NCBI GenBank assembly: GCA_030068145.1
Contig: JAPJBO010000709.1
Span: forward strand, 1 to 64,000
Reading direction: 5' to 3'
Length of the DNA stretch: 64,000 bases
Origin: Diplonema papillatum
Taxonomy: Eukaryota > Euglenozoa > Diplonemea > Diplonemida > Diplonemidae
Shown: positions 1 through 9,900 of the stretch, in pieces
Layout of the letters: every line of letters begins with the position of its first letter
Numbering within the stretch: the stretch's first letter is position 1
Program-made: the position numbers and the translations under genes
The notes under the pieces: model-generated
What the model was told of the DNA's origin: nothing
What the model saw: only the letters and a program-made list of their open reading frames with translations
The model's database searches: none

Positions 1-715
1 TGGCAAGCTCACCTGGAAGGTGCCTCTTTGCACCGCCCCCCCCGTTCCTGCTGGGCAGCTTGGGGCAGGATCTTTTACGCCCGGGAAGGGTAGGTGCGCA
101 GCTCGGACGCCAGATACGAAGTAAGGGGCTTTCACCCACAGCAAAGGTACTGCTTGCCTTGGCCGCGTTTCGAAAAACACGTTTCCAGGGGACACCGCGA
201 GGAGGTGGCAAGTCAGATTTTGTCCCCCAACACTGTTCGCATGAGCTCCGAATTCCTGTGAGACACCGAAAACGTGATAGGCAACTGTTGCATGTCGAAA
301 TGGGGGGGGCACGTTCTCCCGAAGTTGCGACCCTTGAAAGAACGTCGTTCGTAGGAGCTTCGAATTCCTGTGACGGTTTCGTTGGATGCATCGGTCAAAA
401 TATCAACAAAAATATGTACCCATAGCTCTGTCAGAACCTTATCGCTGACTCGTAACTTCACATACCTTGACTGCTTCCACACGAACTCTCGAACACCAGA
501 TTTTTCAAGCACAACTCCGACCCGAACCATCTTGTGAATTTCTTTTCTTCTTCTAGTTCCTGTTTGCGTTGTGTGTGCTGAATCCTGTTTTCTTTCGAGT
601 CGGCCTCTTCACACAAGAGGCCGAACCTGGACAAGAAGGCCCACATCGAAGCACTAAGAATCCATCAAATGCACGAGGGGGCCCGCAGGGCCACCGAGTG
701 CGGGTTTGCGGGGTT
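1..715. repeat. Composite direct repeat, left copy
   Basis: Positions 2-228 match 14530-14758 almost base for base. From about 229 onward the left copy resembles the later part of the right copy (around 15350 and 14925), so it looks like a shortened recombinant version. It ends in a stem-loop at about 600-622 (GGCCTCTT, loop CACAC, AAGAGGCC) and a G-rich stretch with GCGGGTTTGCGGGG. The right copy has the same succession. I see no convincing coding region; the 121-residue plus-strand frame is not supported. The left end lies outside the window. Confidence 0.8.
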
Positions 716-949
716 TAACGGCCTCGCATCAACAGAGCATCGTCACAACAGCCATTGGTATAAAGAGCTGCCGACCTCAAAGTCATCACAACCGGATGCG
801 TGTGGTTGCGCGGTCGCAACTCTTATGCTTCTTTCCTCCCTCTTTTTCGGAGCCTCCTTGTCCATGGTTTCCCACTGGATGGCGGGGTCCGCCGTTCGGA
901 ACACATTTCCGGTCGGACCTTCAGCCAGTATACTAGGCATACCAGCCGT
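716..949. other. Short unassigned spacer
   Basis: This lies between the composite repeat and the 3' end of retrotransposon element 1. Short open frames exist on both strands but none has recognisable features. Confidence 0.4.
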
Positions 950-1041
950 TTCTTTTGAAAAGAAACGGCGTTTCCATCCACCGCCAAAAAGAAGGAAACG
1001 GAAACGGAAACGGAAACGGAAACGTTTCCAACGTTTCCATC
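950..1041 (-). repeat. Inverted repeat plus (GGAAAC)n at the 3' end of element 1
   Basis: CCGTTTCTTTT and AAAAGAAACGG form 11-bp arms around a single base at about 951-973. A run of five GGAAAC units follows, then GTTTCC in inverted orientation. The stretch lies directly after the ORF2 stop codon (1042-1044), so it is probably the 3' UTR or tail of element 1. Element 2 appears to end in poly-A instead, so the two elements differ at their 3' ends. Confidence 0.6.
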
Positions 1042-4000
1042 CTACATAGCCCTAGGGGGCACCGCTGGACTTCCCTCCCTGACCCCCGAAGGCCGGTGCA
1101 GGAAGTCGCTCTGCCTAGCAAAAGGGTGGTAGAGCCGAACCCCTCCGCCCCCCTGGGTGTGTGTGTTGGTGGTGGTGGTGTGCATGCCGGGTGCCCTTGG
1201 TCCGGCATGCGTGTGGTCGGTCGTGACGGCTGGCCCGCTACAGCTCGCACGTGACCCGGGTGTGTGGCGCTGGGTGGTGAGGGGGGGGACTCGGGGGATC
1301 GGCTCTACCCCCCCAGTGATCGGCATCACTTCCCCTTGCACCTGCCCCCGAGGGGCAGCTTGGGCGCCGGGCGCTCGTCCCTCATCTCCCTGTTCACCCT
1401 GCCCCCCCTCCTGTGATTGTTCGTCATTCGGGGGGGGGAGGGGCGGTGGTCCCTGCGCTGCCGGGGCCTGCGGTCCGCCGGGGGCGCCTCCGCCTCCGCC
1501 TTCCGGGGCGCCGCCGCCGCCTCCGCCGCCGCTCGCGACGCTGCTGCTGCTGTTGCTGCTGCTGCTGCCGCCCCCGCCGCCGCTGCTGCTGCTGCTGCTA
1601 CTACTGCTACTGCTGCTGCTGCCTGCCCCGTCGTCCGTGGAGACTTCGTCCAGCTCGAGTTCGCCTTCCTCCACCCTTCGCGCCCCGAGGTGCACGTCCG
1701 CGTTCACGAGGGCGATGCGGGCCACCGCCCTTGCCACCACGAAGCTGAGCCTGTGGAACGCTAGGTGGGAGACCGCCGCGTAGGTCTCCCAGTCGTGCCT
1801 CCTGTGCACTGCGTTCACTAGCGCCCGCAGCTCGGGCAGGGCCGACTCGCCCCAGGCGCCGAAGGTGTCCACCACCATCGGGACCAGCAGCAGGTCCTGT
1901 TGCTCAGGAGCCTCCGCCAGGATGGGGCCGTCGTACGTCCGCCGCTTGACGGCCTCGTACTTCGTGGCCGCCCCACCCTCGGTCTCCGCCGCCTTCTTCA
2001 CCGCGTTCGCCTGTAGCGGGAAGGTGATCGCCACGTCGATCAGCCTCCTCTTCTCTCCGCGCGTGTACGCTACGTCGACGCGCTTGTTCCTGTGTGGGTG
2101 TTTTGTGAAGGGCCGGTCCTCTAGGACCGGGCAGAGAAGCGCCTCCCTCGCGAGGGCGCCCACCTCGTTGCGGAGCGCTGTGTGCGCCCGCGTGCGCAGC
2201 CCCGCGTTGAGGCACGTCAGGGAGTGGTCCCCGAAGCGGTCGGCCTCGGCCGCCCCGCAGAGCCGGCACTCGCGTGCCTGCGGCGCCAGCTGCATCCCCA
2301 GCCGCAAGCGCACTGCCACTGTGAGCTCGGCTGGGGACATCCAGAGGTCGTCCGGGGCGTTGTGCGCCCCGTAGAGCCACGTGGAGGCGTGCTTGGCGGC
2401 ACAGCTGCGGATCCTCGCCTGGCCCCTGACCCCGACGAGCGGATCCCTCAGCAGGCCCGCCTGCCTGGCCCCGGAGATCTTCCCACTCCATTCCTTCTGC
2501 TTGCGTGGCGCGCCCGCTGCCCCTGCTTGCAGTGAGTCTCTGACCTCGGTCAGGACTTCCGGAAAGAGTGCAAGTCTGGGGCAGGCGAGCGACGCCGCGC
2601 ATACGGAGTCCTGTGTGAGTGTGATTTGAAGTGGCCCCCCCCCGGGGGCTCTCGTCAGCAGCGGCAGCCCCTTGATGCCCTCCAAGGTCGCCGCCACCCC
2701 TGCCACGGCCGCCGAGTCGGCGCACGAGTGCATCCCTAGGCCGCCCAGCCTCAGGGGCAGCGAGGCCTGCACCCACTCGGTGTCCCCCAGCTCGGCCCCG
2801 AGGGTCCTCGCCAGGGCTCGCCGCATGAAGGCGTCCACCCTCCCGTAGTCCGCCACCGGGCCCGTGGCCCGCATGAGGGAGACCACGCAGACGAACCCCG
2901 CGCACGAGTTCAACAGGGCCAGGGCCGTGTGTGGGTCCGGGAGGCTGGCAATGGCCCTTGCCCGCTTCTCGGCCCTGTCCAGGACCTTCGCCACCGCCTC
3001 CCGTACCGCGGCCTCGGACCCACAGGGTGCTCCCAGAATCTCCCAGCTCTCCAGTGAACACCGGGTCATGGCCGCGAACTCGTCCGGCACCCGTTCGCCC
3101 GCGAGGCAGACCACCTCGCTCTTCCCTCTGTTGAGGTGCATTCCCACCGCGCCCCCCTCCAGCTCGAATGCGGCGAGCCACACGATCAGGTGCTCCCATA
3201 GCCCCGCCGCGGCTCCATCATCCAGGTAGAACGCTCGCGCGTCCAGCTGGGACACCCGCAACGGGTCCGGTTGTGCTGGGGGGGCCGGCTCCTGTACCGG
3301 GGGGGCTGGTTCCTGTATCGGGGGGGCTGGTACCTGTACCGGGGGGGCTGGTACCTGTACCGGGGGGGCTGGGCCCGCCCCTGCCCCGTCCACCTCCATG
3401 TCCTGTTCCTGTGGTTGTTGTTGTTGTTGTTGTTGTTGGGGCTGGGCCGGGGCCAGGGCCCCCTGCGGAATATCATCGGCCCCCAAGGGTGGCAGCCGCT
3501 CGGCCAGGGACAAGTCCACTTTCCGCAGGACCTTCTCCAACACGAGACAGAAGAACAACGGCCCGAGTGGGTCCCCCTGTTGCACTCCGCACTCGGACCA
3601 GACCACTTCCTCCCCGAAGGAAAGCCGTGACCTGCGCCCGTACGCCGCTATCGCGTATGGCAGGAGGCCTGGGGCGCTCTCGGCCACTGCCTGCAAGATG
3701 GCCTCCCTGCTCACCTTGTTAAAGGCGTTCTGCAGGTCCACCTTCAGGATCCCCCGCCCTTGGCCGTCGCGCCGGTACGCCTCTCCCACGCACCGCATCG
3801 CGCAGACCATGGCGTCGGCGCCGGACTTCATCCCGACCCCGGTCTGGCCGCACCTCTCCAGGATGGGCTTGACCGCCTGCACCACGGACTTGTCCCTGGC
3901 CAAGATCTTGGCCGCCATCCTCCTCAGGACCTCTCCACAGGCGATGGGCCGGAGACCCCCGTCCTTCTTCTCGAGGGCCACTAGCCTGGCCCCAAACCCG

Positions 4001-5166
4001 TGCGGCCGGGCCTCGTCCGGGAGGCTCCCGGTGGCGATCCGCGCGATCACCGCCACCAGAGGGGCCCTTATCGGCGAGCCCGGGCTCACCAGGTCCAGCA
4101 GGTGCTGCGCCGACAGCCCTGACGGCCCTGGTGCCGTCCCTCGGGGGAGCGCCCTCAGCGTCTTAATGACGATCCCCCAAGAGACGTCGATCTCCGCGTT
4201 CGCCTGTGGTGGTATTGGGGGGAGGGGGGGTTCTGGCGCCTGTGGGTGTTTTTCCCGCATGACCCCCAGTGTCTCCTCGTTCACTGGGGCCACCTTCGCC
4301 GCCGAGAGCGCGGCCACCGCCTTCCCGAACCATCGGGCCTTCGTCCTGCGAATGACCTGCTGGACGGTCTTCGCATCCAGCTGGTCGGCGTCCTCCACGT
4401 CTGTCGCCAGCCCGACGAACCGCCCGATCTGGTTGTCGTCCTCGTCCATCACGAGGAACCGGACCGGGGGCACGCCCGCCTGCCTCCTGCCTGCCGCCAC
4501 TTCCTGCGCCTCCGTCCAGAGCTCGCCGAACCTGCCGTGCGCCCAAAGGTGGCAGCGACTCCTCAGGGCGGCCGCCACCTTCTTCCTCCCCCCTCTGCGC
4601 GGTTTGAAGAGGACGAGGGTGGCGAAGGAGTGTAACCGGAGCCACCCGGTTACGCTCCCCGTGGCCGCCAGCTGTAGCGCCTTCGCCAGCTGCGCGGCCA
4701 CCACCAGCTGCGCATCCAGCGGGATCCGCTCCAGCTTGGGCACAGCCAGCGCGCTGATCTCCGCGAACGAGAACGGCATCTCCTCCTCGAACGCTGCGTG
4801 GGCCGGCCCCGCCGCTGGGTCGGCTGCCTGGCCTGCCGCCGGGGCCCGGCGTCGGTGGTTGTTGGCCGGTGGTGCCGCCGGGGCTGCGTCCGGGCGGTAC
4901 GCCCGCGACAGGGGGCACATGTTCCTGTGCCTGCCCTGGACTCCCGGCAGGCGCCCGCAGAGGCAGACCGGCGGCGGGGCGGCTGGGGCCGGTGGGGGGG
5001 GCGCGGCGGGCCCCGGGTGCGGTTCGACGCATCCATCCACGGTGAGGTCGTCCCCACCGCGCCCCAGCGATCTCGTTGCGGACCTGTGTGTGTGTCCCCC
5101 CTTCCCCTTCCTGTTGGGTGTCCTTTCTGGGGGTGCCGCGCTCGCCGACGAGCGGCCGAGCGCGCT
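1042..5166 (-). CDS. Element 1 ORF2, reverse transcriptase with R2-like endonuclease
   Basis: This is the replicase, about 1,370 residues counted from the ORF1 stop; the same frame is open further upstream through the whole ORF1 overlap, so the true start is unknown. It opens with GRGGDDLTVDGCVEPHPGP, a 2A-like peptide at 5034-5008 in which the usual Asn of NPGP is His. A Pro-rich linker and a conserved block (VPKLERIP) follow. RT motifs include LVALEKKDGGLRPIACGE, VDLQNAFN, GVQQGDPLGPLFF and the catalytic FYLDDG near 3207-3235. The C-terminus carries a CCHC knuckle (CRLCG...GDHSLTC, about 2210-2270), then RVDVAY and IDVAITF (about 2020-2092), the restriction-like endonuclease core. The tail is Ser/Gly-rich. 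Internal Gln and Pro-Val repeats lie near 3284-3440. No frameshift is seen. Confidence 0.87.
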   Translation of the reverse strand, partial: SALGRSSASAAPPERTPNRKGKGGHTHRSATRSLGRGGDDLTVDGCVEPHPGPAAPPPPAPAAPPPVCLCGRLPGVQGRHRNMCPLSRAYRPDAAPAAPPANNHRRRAPAAGQAADPAAGPAHAAFEEEMPFSFAEISALAVPKLERIPLDAQLVVAAQLAKALQLAATGSVTGWLRLHSFATLVLFKPRRGGRKKVAAALRSRCHLWAHGRFGELWTEAQEVAAGRRQAGVPPVRFLVMDEDDNQIGRFVGLATDVEDADQLDAKTVQQVIRRTKARWFGKAVAALSAAKVAPVNEETLGVMREKHPQAPEPPLPPIPPQANAEIDVSWGIVIKTLRALPRGTAPGPSGLSAQHLLDLVSPGSPIRAPLVAVIARIATGSLPDEARPHGFGARLVALEKKDGGLRPIACGEVLRRMAAKILARDKSVVQAVKPILERCGQTGVGMKSGADAMVCAMRCVGEAYRRDGQGRGILKVDLQNAFNKVSREAILQAVAESAPGLLPYAIAAYGRRSRLSFGEEVVWSECGVQQGDPLGPLFFCLVLEKVLRKVDLSLAERLPPLGADDIPQGALAPAQPQQQQQQQQPQEQDMEVDGAGAGPAPPVQVPAPPVQVPAPPIQEPAPPVQEPAPPAQPDPLRVSQLDARAFYLDDGAAAGLWEHLIVWLAAFELEGGAVGMHLNRGKSEVVCLAGERVPDEFAAMTRCSLESWEILGAPCGSEAAVREAVAKVLDRAEKRARAIASLPDPHTALALLNSCAGFVCVVSLMRATGPVADYGRVDAFMRRALARTLGAELGDTEWVQASLPLRLGGLGMHSCADSAAVAGVAATLEGIKGLPLLTRAPGGGPLQITLTQDSVCAASLACPRLALFPEVLTEVRDSLQAGAAGAPRKQKEWSGKISGARQAGLLRDPLVGVRGQARIRSCAAKHASTWLYGAHNAPDDLWMSPAELTVAVRLRLGMQLAPQARECRLCGAAEADRFGDHSLTCLNAGLRTRAHTALRNEVGALAREALLCPVLEDRPFTKHPHRNKRVDVAYTRGEKRRLIDVAITFPLQANAVKKAAETEGGAATKYEAVKRRTYDGPILAEAPEQQDLLLVPMVVDTFGAWGESALPELRALVNAVHRRHDWETYAAVSHLAFHRLSFVVARAVARIALVNADVHLGARRVEEGELELDEVSTDDGAGSSSSSSSSSSSSSGGGGGSSSSNSSSSVASGGGGGGGAPEGGGGGAPGGPQAPAAQGPPPLPPPNDEQSQEGGQGEQGDEGRAPGAQAAPRGQVQGEVMPITGGVEPIPRVPPLTTQRHTPGSRASCSGPAVTTDHTHAGPRAPGMHTTTTNTHTQGGGGVRLYHPFARQSDFLHRPSGVREGSPAVPPRAM
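3284..3440 (-). repeat. 21-bp coding minisatellite and CAA run inside element 1 ORF2
   Basis: About five copies of a 21-bp unit (GGGGGGGCTGGTACCTGTACC on plus with variants) encode APPVQVP/APPVQEP. A (GTT)n run at 3414-3438 encodes polyglutamine. Together they insert a low-complexity linker between the QQGDPLGP and YLDD motifs of the reverse transcriptase. Element 2 lacks this insert, so it probably grew by slippage. Confidence 0.8.
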
Positions 5167-6566
5167 CAGCCGCCTGAGGTCTTCGGCCGCTTGGCGGGGT
5201 TCTCGGCACCAGGGCCCGGCCCCTGGGCCTCCCCCATTGGCGCGTCGCTCCCCGGGTCCTTGTGCTCGCCGGGTTGGGGGGGGTCGGCCTCTGGCCGCTG
5301 CGACCCCATGAGGACGTCGCAGCCCGGGGGTCCGGGGGGATCTTTTTTGATGGCAAGGGCGGCGAGGGCGAGGGCGAGGCGGCGCTCCTTGTCCTCTTTC
5401 ATTTGGGCGAGGGCCTCTGTGGCCTCCGCCGCCTCCAAGAAGGCGACGTCCCTCCTCCCTTCCCTCTCCCCGACCTGCAGTTGCAGGGATCTGCGAGGCC
5501 ACTGCCTCGCCTCTTCGAGGGCGATCCCCTCCCTCTCCTTCCCCTCGCGCGTCATCTGCGCTTTCTGGGCCTCGTACTCCTGGGAGAGTACGAGAGCCCC
5601 TGCCGCGTGCGCCCTCAGCCCAGCCTCCATGTACCGGACGCACGTCCCGTACATGTTCCCCCAGGCCCGGGCCGCCACCTCTGCCCTGTGCATGGCGGAG
5701 TGGTGCTCCACCTCTCCCCGGGTGGCGACCACCGCCCCGCAGCCCGGGCAGACCTCGCCCGCGAAGCCCAGCTCCGTAAGCGCGAGCGGCTCGGACTCGC
5801 GCATGGCTGCCCACAGGGCGGCGGCTTCCGTGAGGGCTGCCCACCGGATGGCGGCCCTCAGCTCCTCCTCCTTGAGCAGGAGCGCCTCCCCGGGGTCGAA
5901 GGGGCTGTCCCACCTCCACTCCGGAGCAGGCTCCGCCGGGGGGGAGGCCCGCTCCGTGGGTGCGGCGGGCGGCTCCGGGAGCTGGCGAGAGAAGGCCCAC
6001 GGGGCTACAGGGGCGGCCTGGAACCGGGCGGCGACCGGGGAGGACCCGGTGGCTTGGGGGGGGGAGAAAGTGGAAGACACACCGTCGACTGGCTCCCACC
6101 TTCGCGGCAGACGACCCATCAGCCGTGGGTCCTGCGGGTGCGCCGCCTCGCACGCTGCGTCGTCGCAGCCTTCGATGTCGCACGCAGCGACGTGGCGGTG
6201 CCGGCACCCGGCCCGACGGCACCCCAAGGCCGTCAGGGCCTCGATGCAGGCCGGTGTGGGCACGTGCCTGAAGCGGCACGGCTGGCGGCTGCATCCGCCG
6301 GGCGAGTTGAACTCGCGGCAGAGGGGGCGGTCCCCCCTGCGGTCCTCCTGCGGCGGGGGCGCTCTCCCGCCGGCCTTCTGCGGTGCAGCCGTCGCTGCCC
6401 TTCTCGATGCGGCCTCTCCGGGCCCCTGTCGTTGCTGTGCGGTCGTCACCGCCTTCGACGTCGGCTTCGAGGCCGTCGGCTGCGCGGCTTCCGCCTTCCG
6501 CCCCTCGCTGACATGCGGGGGCTTGCGGCCAGGCGATCCGACTGTTTTCCAGCCGGATCGGGTCAT
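5166..6566 (-). CDS. Element 1 ORF1, CCCH and C2H2 zinc-finger protein
   Basis: This 466-residue protein starts at an ATG (MTRSGWKTV). A basic, Ala/Pro-rich N-terminus (about residues 1-75) is followed by a CCCH finger, CREFNSPGGCSRQPCRFRH, then a Cys/His-rich stretch with CRRAGCRHRH and CDIEGCDDAACEAAH (about 80-145). Near the middle is a C2H2 finger, CPGCGAVVATRGEVEHHSAMH (C-x2-C-x12-H-x3-H). A charged helical region rich in Glu/Arg follows, and the end is basic (AKRPKTSGG). In non-LTR elements ORF1 products usually bind the element RNA, and the fingers fit that role by inference. ORF2 starts in the -1 frame with no spacer. The paralogue in element 2 has the same finger order. Confidence 0.85.
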   Translation of the reverse strand: MTRSGWKTVGSPGRKPPHVSEGRKAEAAQPTASKPTSKAVTTAQQRQGPGEAASRRAATAAPQKAGGRAPPPQEDRRGDRPLCREFNSPGGCSRQPCRFRHVPTPACIEALTALGCRRAGCRHRHVAACDIEGCDDAACEAAHPQDPRLMGRLPRRWEPVDGVSSTFSPPQATGSSPVAARFQAAPVAPWAFSRQLPEPPAAPTERASPPAEPAPEWRWDSPFDPGEALLLKEEELRAAIRWAALTEAAALWAAMRESEPLALTELGFAGEVCPGCGAVVATRGEVEHHSAMHRAEVAARAWGNMYGTCVRYMEAGLRAHAAGALVLSQEYEAQKAQMTREGKEREGIALEEARQWPRRSLQLQVGEREGRRDVAFLEAAEATEALAQMKEDKERRLALALAALAIKKDPPGPPGCDVLMGSQRPEADPPQPGEHKDPGSDAPMGEAQGPGPGAENPAKRPKTSGG

Positions 6567-6809
6567 CCTGGGGGGCGCGCGTTGTGTGTGTGTGTGAGGT
6601 TCTTTGTGTGTGCGTGCGGGTGTGTGCGTGTGTTCTTTTTTTCGTGCGTGTGTGCGGGGTAGTAGGTGGTGGGGGTAGGTGGTGTGTGAGTTGTAGCGCG
6701 CGTGTGCGAGCTAGGGGTGAACACAAAGTGCGGGGCTTGCGTCCTGCACCGTGCGCCTCTCTAGCTCGCTTCCTTTGGTTACCAACTTCCTTTGTTCTCT
6801 CTCTTTTTT
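6567..6809 (-). promoter_or_regulatory. 5' leader of element 1
   Basis: This GT/AC-rich region includes a block shared with element 2 at about 13560-13672: GTTGGTAACC, AAGGAAGCGAGCTAGAGAGG, then GCACGGTGCAGGACGCAAG. Two independently diverged elements share it upstream of ORF1, so it is probably the 5' UTR or internal promoter. It directly abuts an A-run on the minus strand (6810-6821) that I take as the poly-A tail of element 2. Confidence 0.6.
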
Positions 6810-6928
6810 TTTTTGTAACCCGGAAAAAATGCTTTACGCACGACCCCCGTGGACTAAGCGGAGAGTGTGGGACTACGTTCGTGGAGCTATGGTGGCCGAA
6901 CGCTACCCACTAAAACAACCGGGGGCCC

Positions 6929-9900
6929 TTAGAGACTGCTGCTGAGGAGGCCATCCCCCGTGACTCCCCCGGAGGGGGGCTTGTCAGGCCGAGTCACGAC
7001 AGCATCAGGGAGAGTGAGGTCAACCATCTCTCCCTGCTCCGCTCCTGCTCCTGGGTTTGTGTGTTTGTTTTTGCTGCCGCTGACTGATGATGATGCTGCG
7101 CTCCGAGCTACCCCTGTCAAGGGCTGACTCGCTCCCTGGCTCTTTTGCGCGCTTTGTTCCTGTGACTGGGGGTTGCCTGACCTCCCGCTCGCTCCTGGTT
7201 TCCCTCCCCCGGCAAGGGGGGGTCCTTGTTGGCATCTTGTGCCGCTGACTCCTTGGCCGTTCCGTCCGTCCTGGCCCTCTTTCACTTTCTTGGGGTCTAC
7301 CACCCTCTGCACCGCCGCACTCCTTTTCCTGGCTGGCGCTGTCGCCGCCCTCTGCTGTCCCTCCCGCCCTGCCCTGGCTGACTGGCTGCCAGGATCCGCT
7401 GCTTGACGCCCTCGGGTGGGCTCAGGACTCACAGTCACCTTCACAGGTCGGGGACCCCTCAAGCTCACAGTGGGGGTGGCGGCTCCTCCTGCACCCCCAG
7501 TCCCCTTCAAACCAGACGCGTTGCCCAGACGCGACCGGCATGAGTTGCTCGCTTGAGTGGCCCCTTCCCCGCTCGGGATCGTGATCACCCCTCGCTTCCC
7601 CTCCTGCGCTTCGGCCGCCGATCCAGCGCAGTGCTGCCCATTATCTCCGCCCTGGCCAGCTAGCTGCGCCTGTCCCCCCGCTGCTTTTGGTGTTAATTTT
7701 AGTGCGGCACAACCGGGGGCCCCACCTGAGCTCCGGCCCCCGGGTGCCGCTGGGGGGGCGTACGGACCATACCTTTGAAGCGGCGGCAGTGCCGCCTCCT
7801 GCCGCCCTCCTGCTGGCCTTGCCGAGGCTGCTCGGGAAGGGTTGGAGCAACCTCGCCCCGTCGCGGCTTGGGGCACCAGGATCGCTGGGGAGACGGGGCT
7901 GCTCACCCCGCCTGCCCCCCCCTTGCTGGGTGAGTCGACCAAGATCACGCAGTCAGGGGAGCTCACCGTGGTGGATCCCTCGCCGCTTCGGTTGGAGGCT
8001 GCTCCTTGCCTCCCCGACCCCGCCGGCTTCTTCACCACCAGCTTGACGCCGGGCTTCCTCTTCCCAGCCTTGGCCTCCGGCGCCCTGGCGGCCGGCTTGA
8101 CGCTCGGAGTCGCGGTACCTGTGCTGGTTTTGGTGGGGGGAGGAGCTGAAGAGTGAGAAGGGGGGGCTTGGCGTGCCTTCCGCAACGCCTCCCTCCTCAG
8201 CAGGGCTCGCGCTTCCATCGCGTCGGCCTCCTGCATCGTCCTCTGCCTCCTCTGCTCCGCGTCCTTCCTACATACCTCCGCCCGCTCTGCCTCGGCCGCC
8301 TTCCGCTTCTCGTCGTTCTTGCGGATGAGCTCCGCGGCCACCGCTTGCGTGACGATTTGCTGGGCCCGCACCTCAGCAACGCGGGCTGCCTCCTTCTGCT
8401 CCGCCTCGGCCTGAAGGAGCGCAGCGGCCTCCGCCGCCTGCGCTGCCTTCCGCCTGGCCCCCCTCTCCTGCTCGTCTGCGGAGGGGGCCGCACCCGGCTT
8501 CGGTGCGGGCTTCGCCGCCGGCTTTGCTGCCGGCTTGGGCGCCGGCTGCGCTCCTGCTTGTTCCTGTGCTGGGGGTGGATTAGGGCGTACCTGTCTGTTT
8601 CCTCCCTCTGGCGGGGGCGGGCCGGAAGAGTCCGAGTCAGCACCCGCCGAGCCCGAGTCGGACGGGTCTGACCCGCTGCTCTCCTCATCCTCGTCTACGG
8701 GAGCCTCATCTCGCTCCTCTCCGCCGTCTGCTTCCGGCATCCCCGGCTCCAGCGACACCAAGGTGTTCGCCATGGCGATCCTGGAAACCGCCTTCATCAC
8801 GGCGAAGCTGAGCCGGTGGTAAACCAGCTGGGCGAGGGAGGGGTACGACTCCCAGTCATACCTCCGGTGCAACGCTGATATCAGCGCCCTCAGCTCCGGC
8901 CCTGCCGAGTCCCCCCACGCCCCAAGGGTGTCCACCACGATCGGCACCAGCTCCATCGCCAGCAGGGGGGCCTCCTGCTCCACCGCTCTCGTGTACTTGC
9001 CGCGTTTGACAGCCTCGTACGCGGTAGCCGCCCCCCCTGGTCCTTCGGCCGCTTTCCTGCGCGACCCCCCGGTCGGCTTCAAGGGGAACGTGATTGCAAC
9101 GTCAATCAGCCGCAGCTTCCCCCCTCGCTGGTAGGCCACATCGAGGCGGAGCCCCGTGTGCGCCGGCTGCGTGAACGGCTGCACCTCCAGGGCCGGTGTC
9201 AGGAGCGCTTCTCGGGCCACAGCCGCCACCTCGTTACGAAGGGCTGTGTGTGCCCTCGTCCTGAGCCCCCCGGACATGCAGCACAGGGAGTGGTCCCCCA
9301 TCACGTCCGCGTCCGCATCCCCGCACAAGCGGCACTTCCCGACCTGCGCCGTCAGGGGAAGCCCTAGCCTCATGCGCACTGCCACGTTGAACTCCGCCGG
9401 AGAGAGCCACATCCACTCCGGGGCGTCGTAGCTGCCGTACAGCCAAGCCGCAGAGTGCCTCGCCGCACAGCTCTGCATCCTGGCCTGCTTCCTTTCGTCC
9501 GCCACCTCCATGATGGCCTCCCTCCTCAGCTGCGCTACTTCGGCGCTCCAGATCTTCTGCTGCCGCGGTTTCTGTTCCGCTCCCACTCGCTGTGCGTCCT
9601 GGACTTTCGTCAGGACGGTAGGGTACTGTGCGAGATGGGGGCAGTTCACTGCCGCTTGGCAAAGGGGATCTGCGGCCTGGCTGACCCTTGCCCTTGTTTC
9701 TGTGCTCATCAGATCCTGCCCTGCCTCCCATCCGCTCAGTGCCGCTGCGACTCCCGCTATCGCAGCCGTGCTGCCGCAAGAGTGCAGCCCTAGTCCCCCC
9801 AACCTCGTCGGGAGGGAAGCCTGTGCCCACGTCTCCTCATCCAGCTCGGCCCCGAGGATGTTCCCCAGGGCTGCCCTCGTGGACCGGTCGACCTTCGCAT

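Larger units (their letters stand above)
1000..6805 (-). mobile_element. Non-LTR retrotransposon element 1 (RLE type)
   Basis: This is a minus-strand element of about 5.8 kb with a GT-rich 5' leader (6567-6805), a zinc-finger ORF1, an ORF2 with reverse transcriptase followed by a restriction-like endonuclease, and a short 3' UTR. There is no AP endonuclease domain, so the single endonuclease at the C-terminus places it with R2/NeSL-like non-LTR elements in the broad sense. The 5' leader is shared with element 2, which lies immediately upstream in the same orientation. Both ORFs are open, so the copy may have been active recently. Exact ends are approximate. Confidence 0.85.

Noticed and set aside
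3398..5311. Long plus-strand frame (637 codons) opposite element 1
   Set aside because: It is antisense to a clear RT/endonuclease ORF and has Arg/Ser/Pro-biased shadow composition without any motif.
4798..6662. Two long plus-strand frames of 599 and 466 codons
   Set aside because: They mirror ORF1 and the ORF1/ORF2 overlap of element 1; GC-rich codon bias keeps antisense frames open.
5167..6726. Upstream extension of the element 1 ORF2 frame as a single 1,894-residue protein
   Set aside because: This part overlaps zinc-finger ORF1 and lacks motifs of its own, so it is not taken as a proven N-terminus. Frameshift fusion remains possible.
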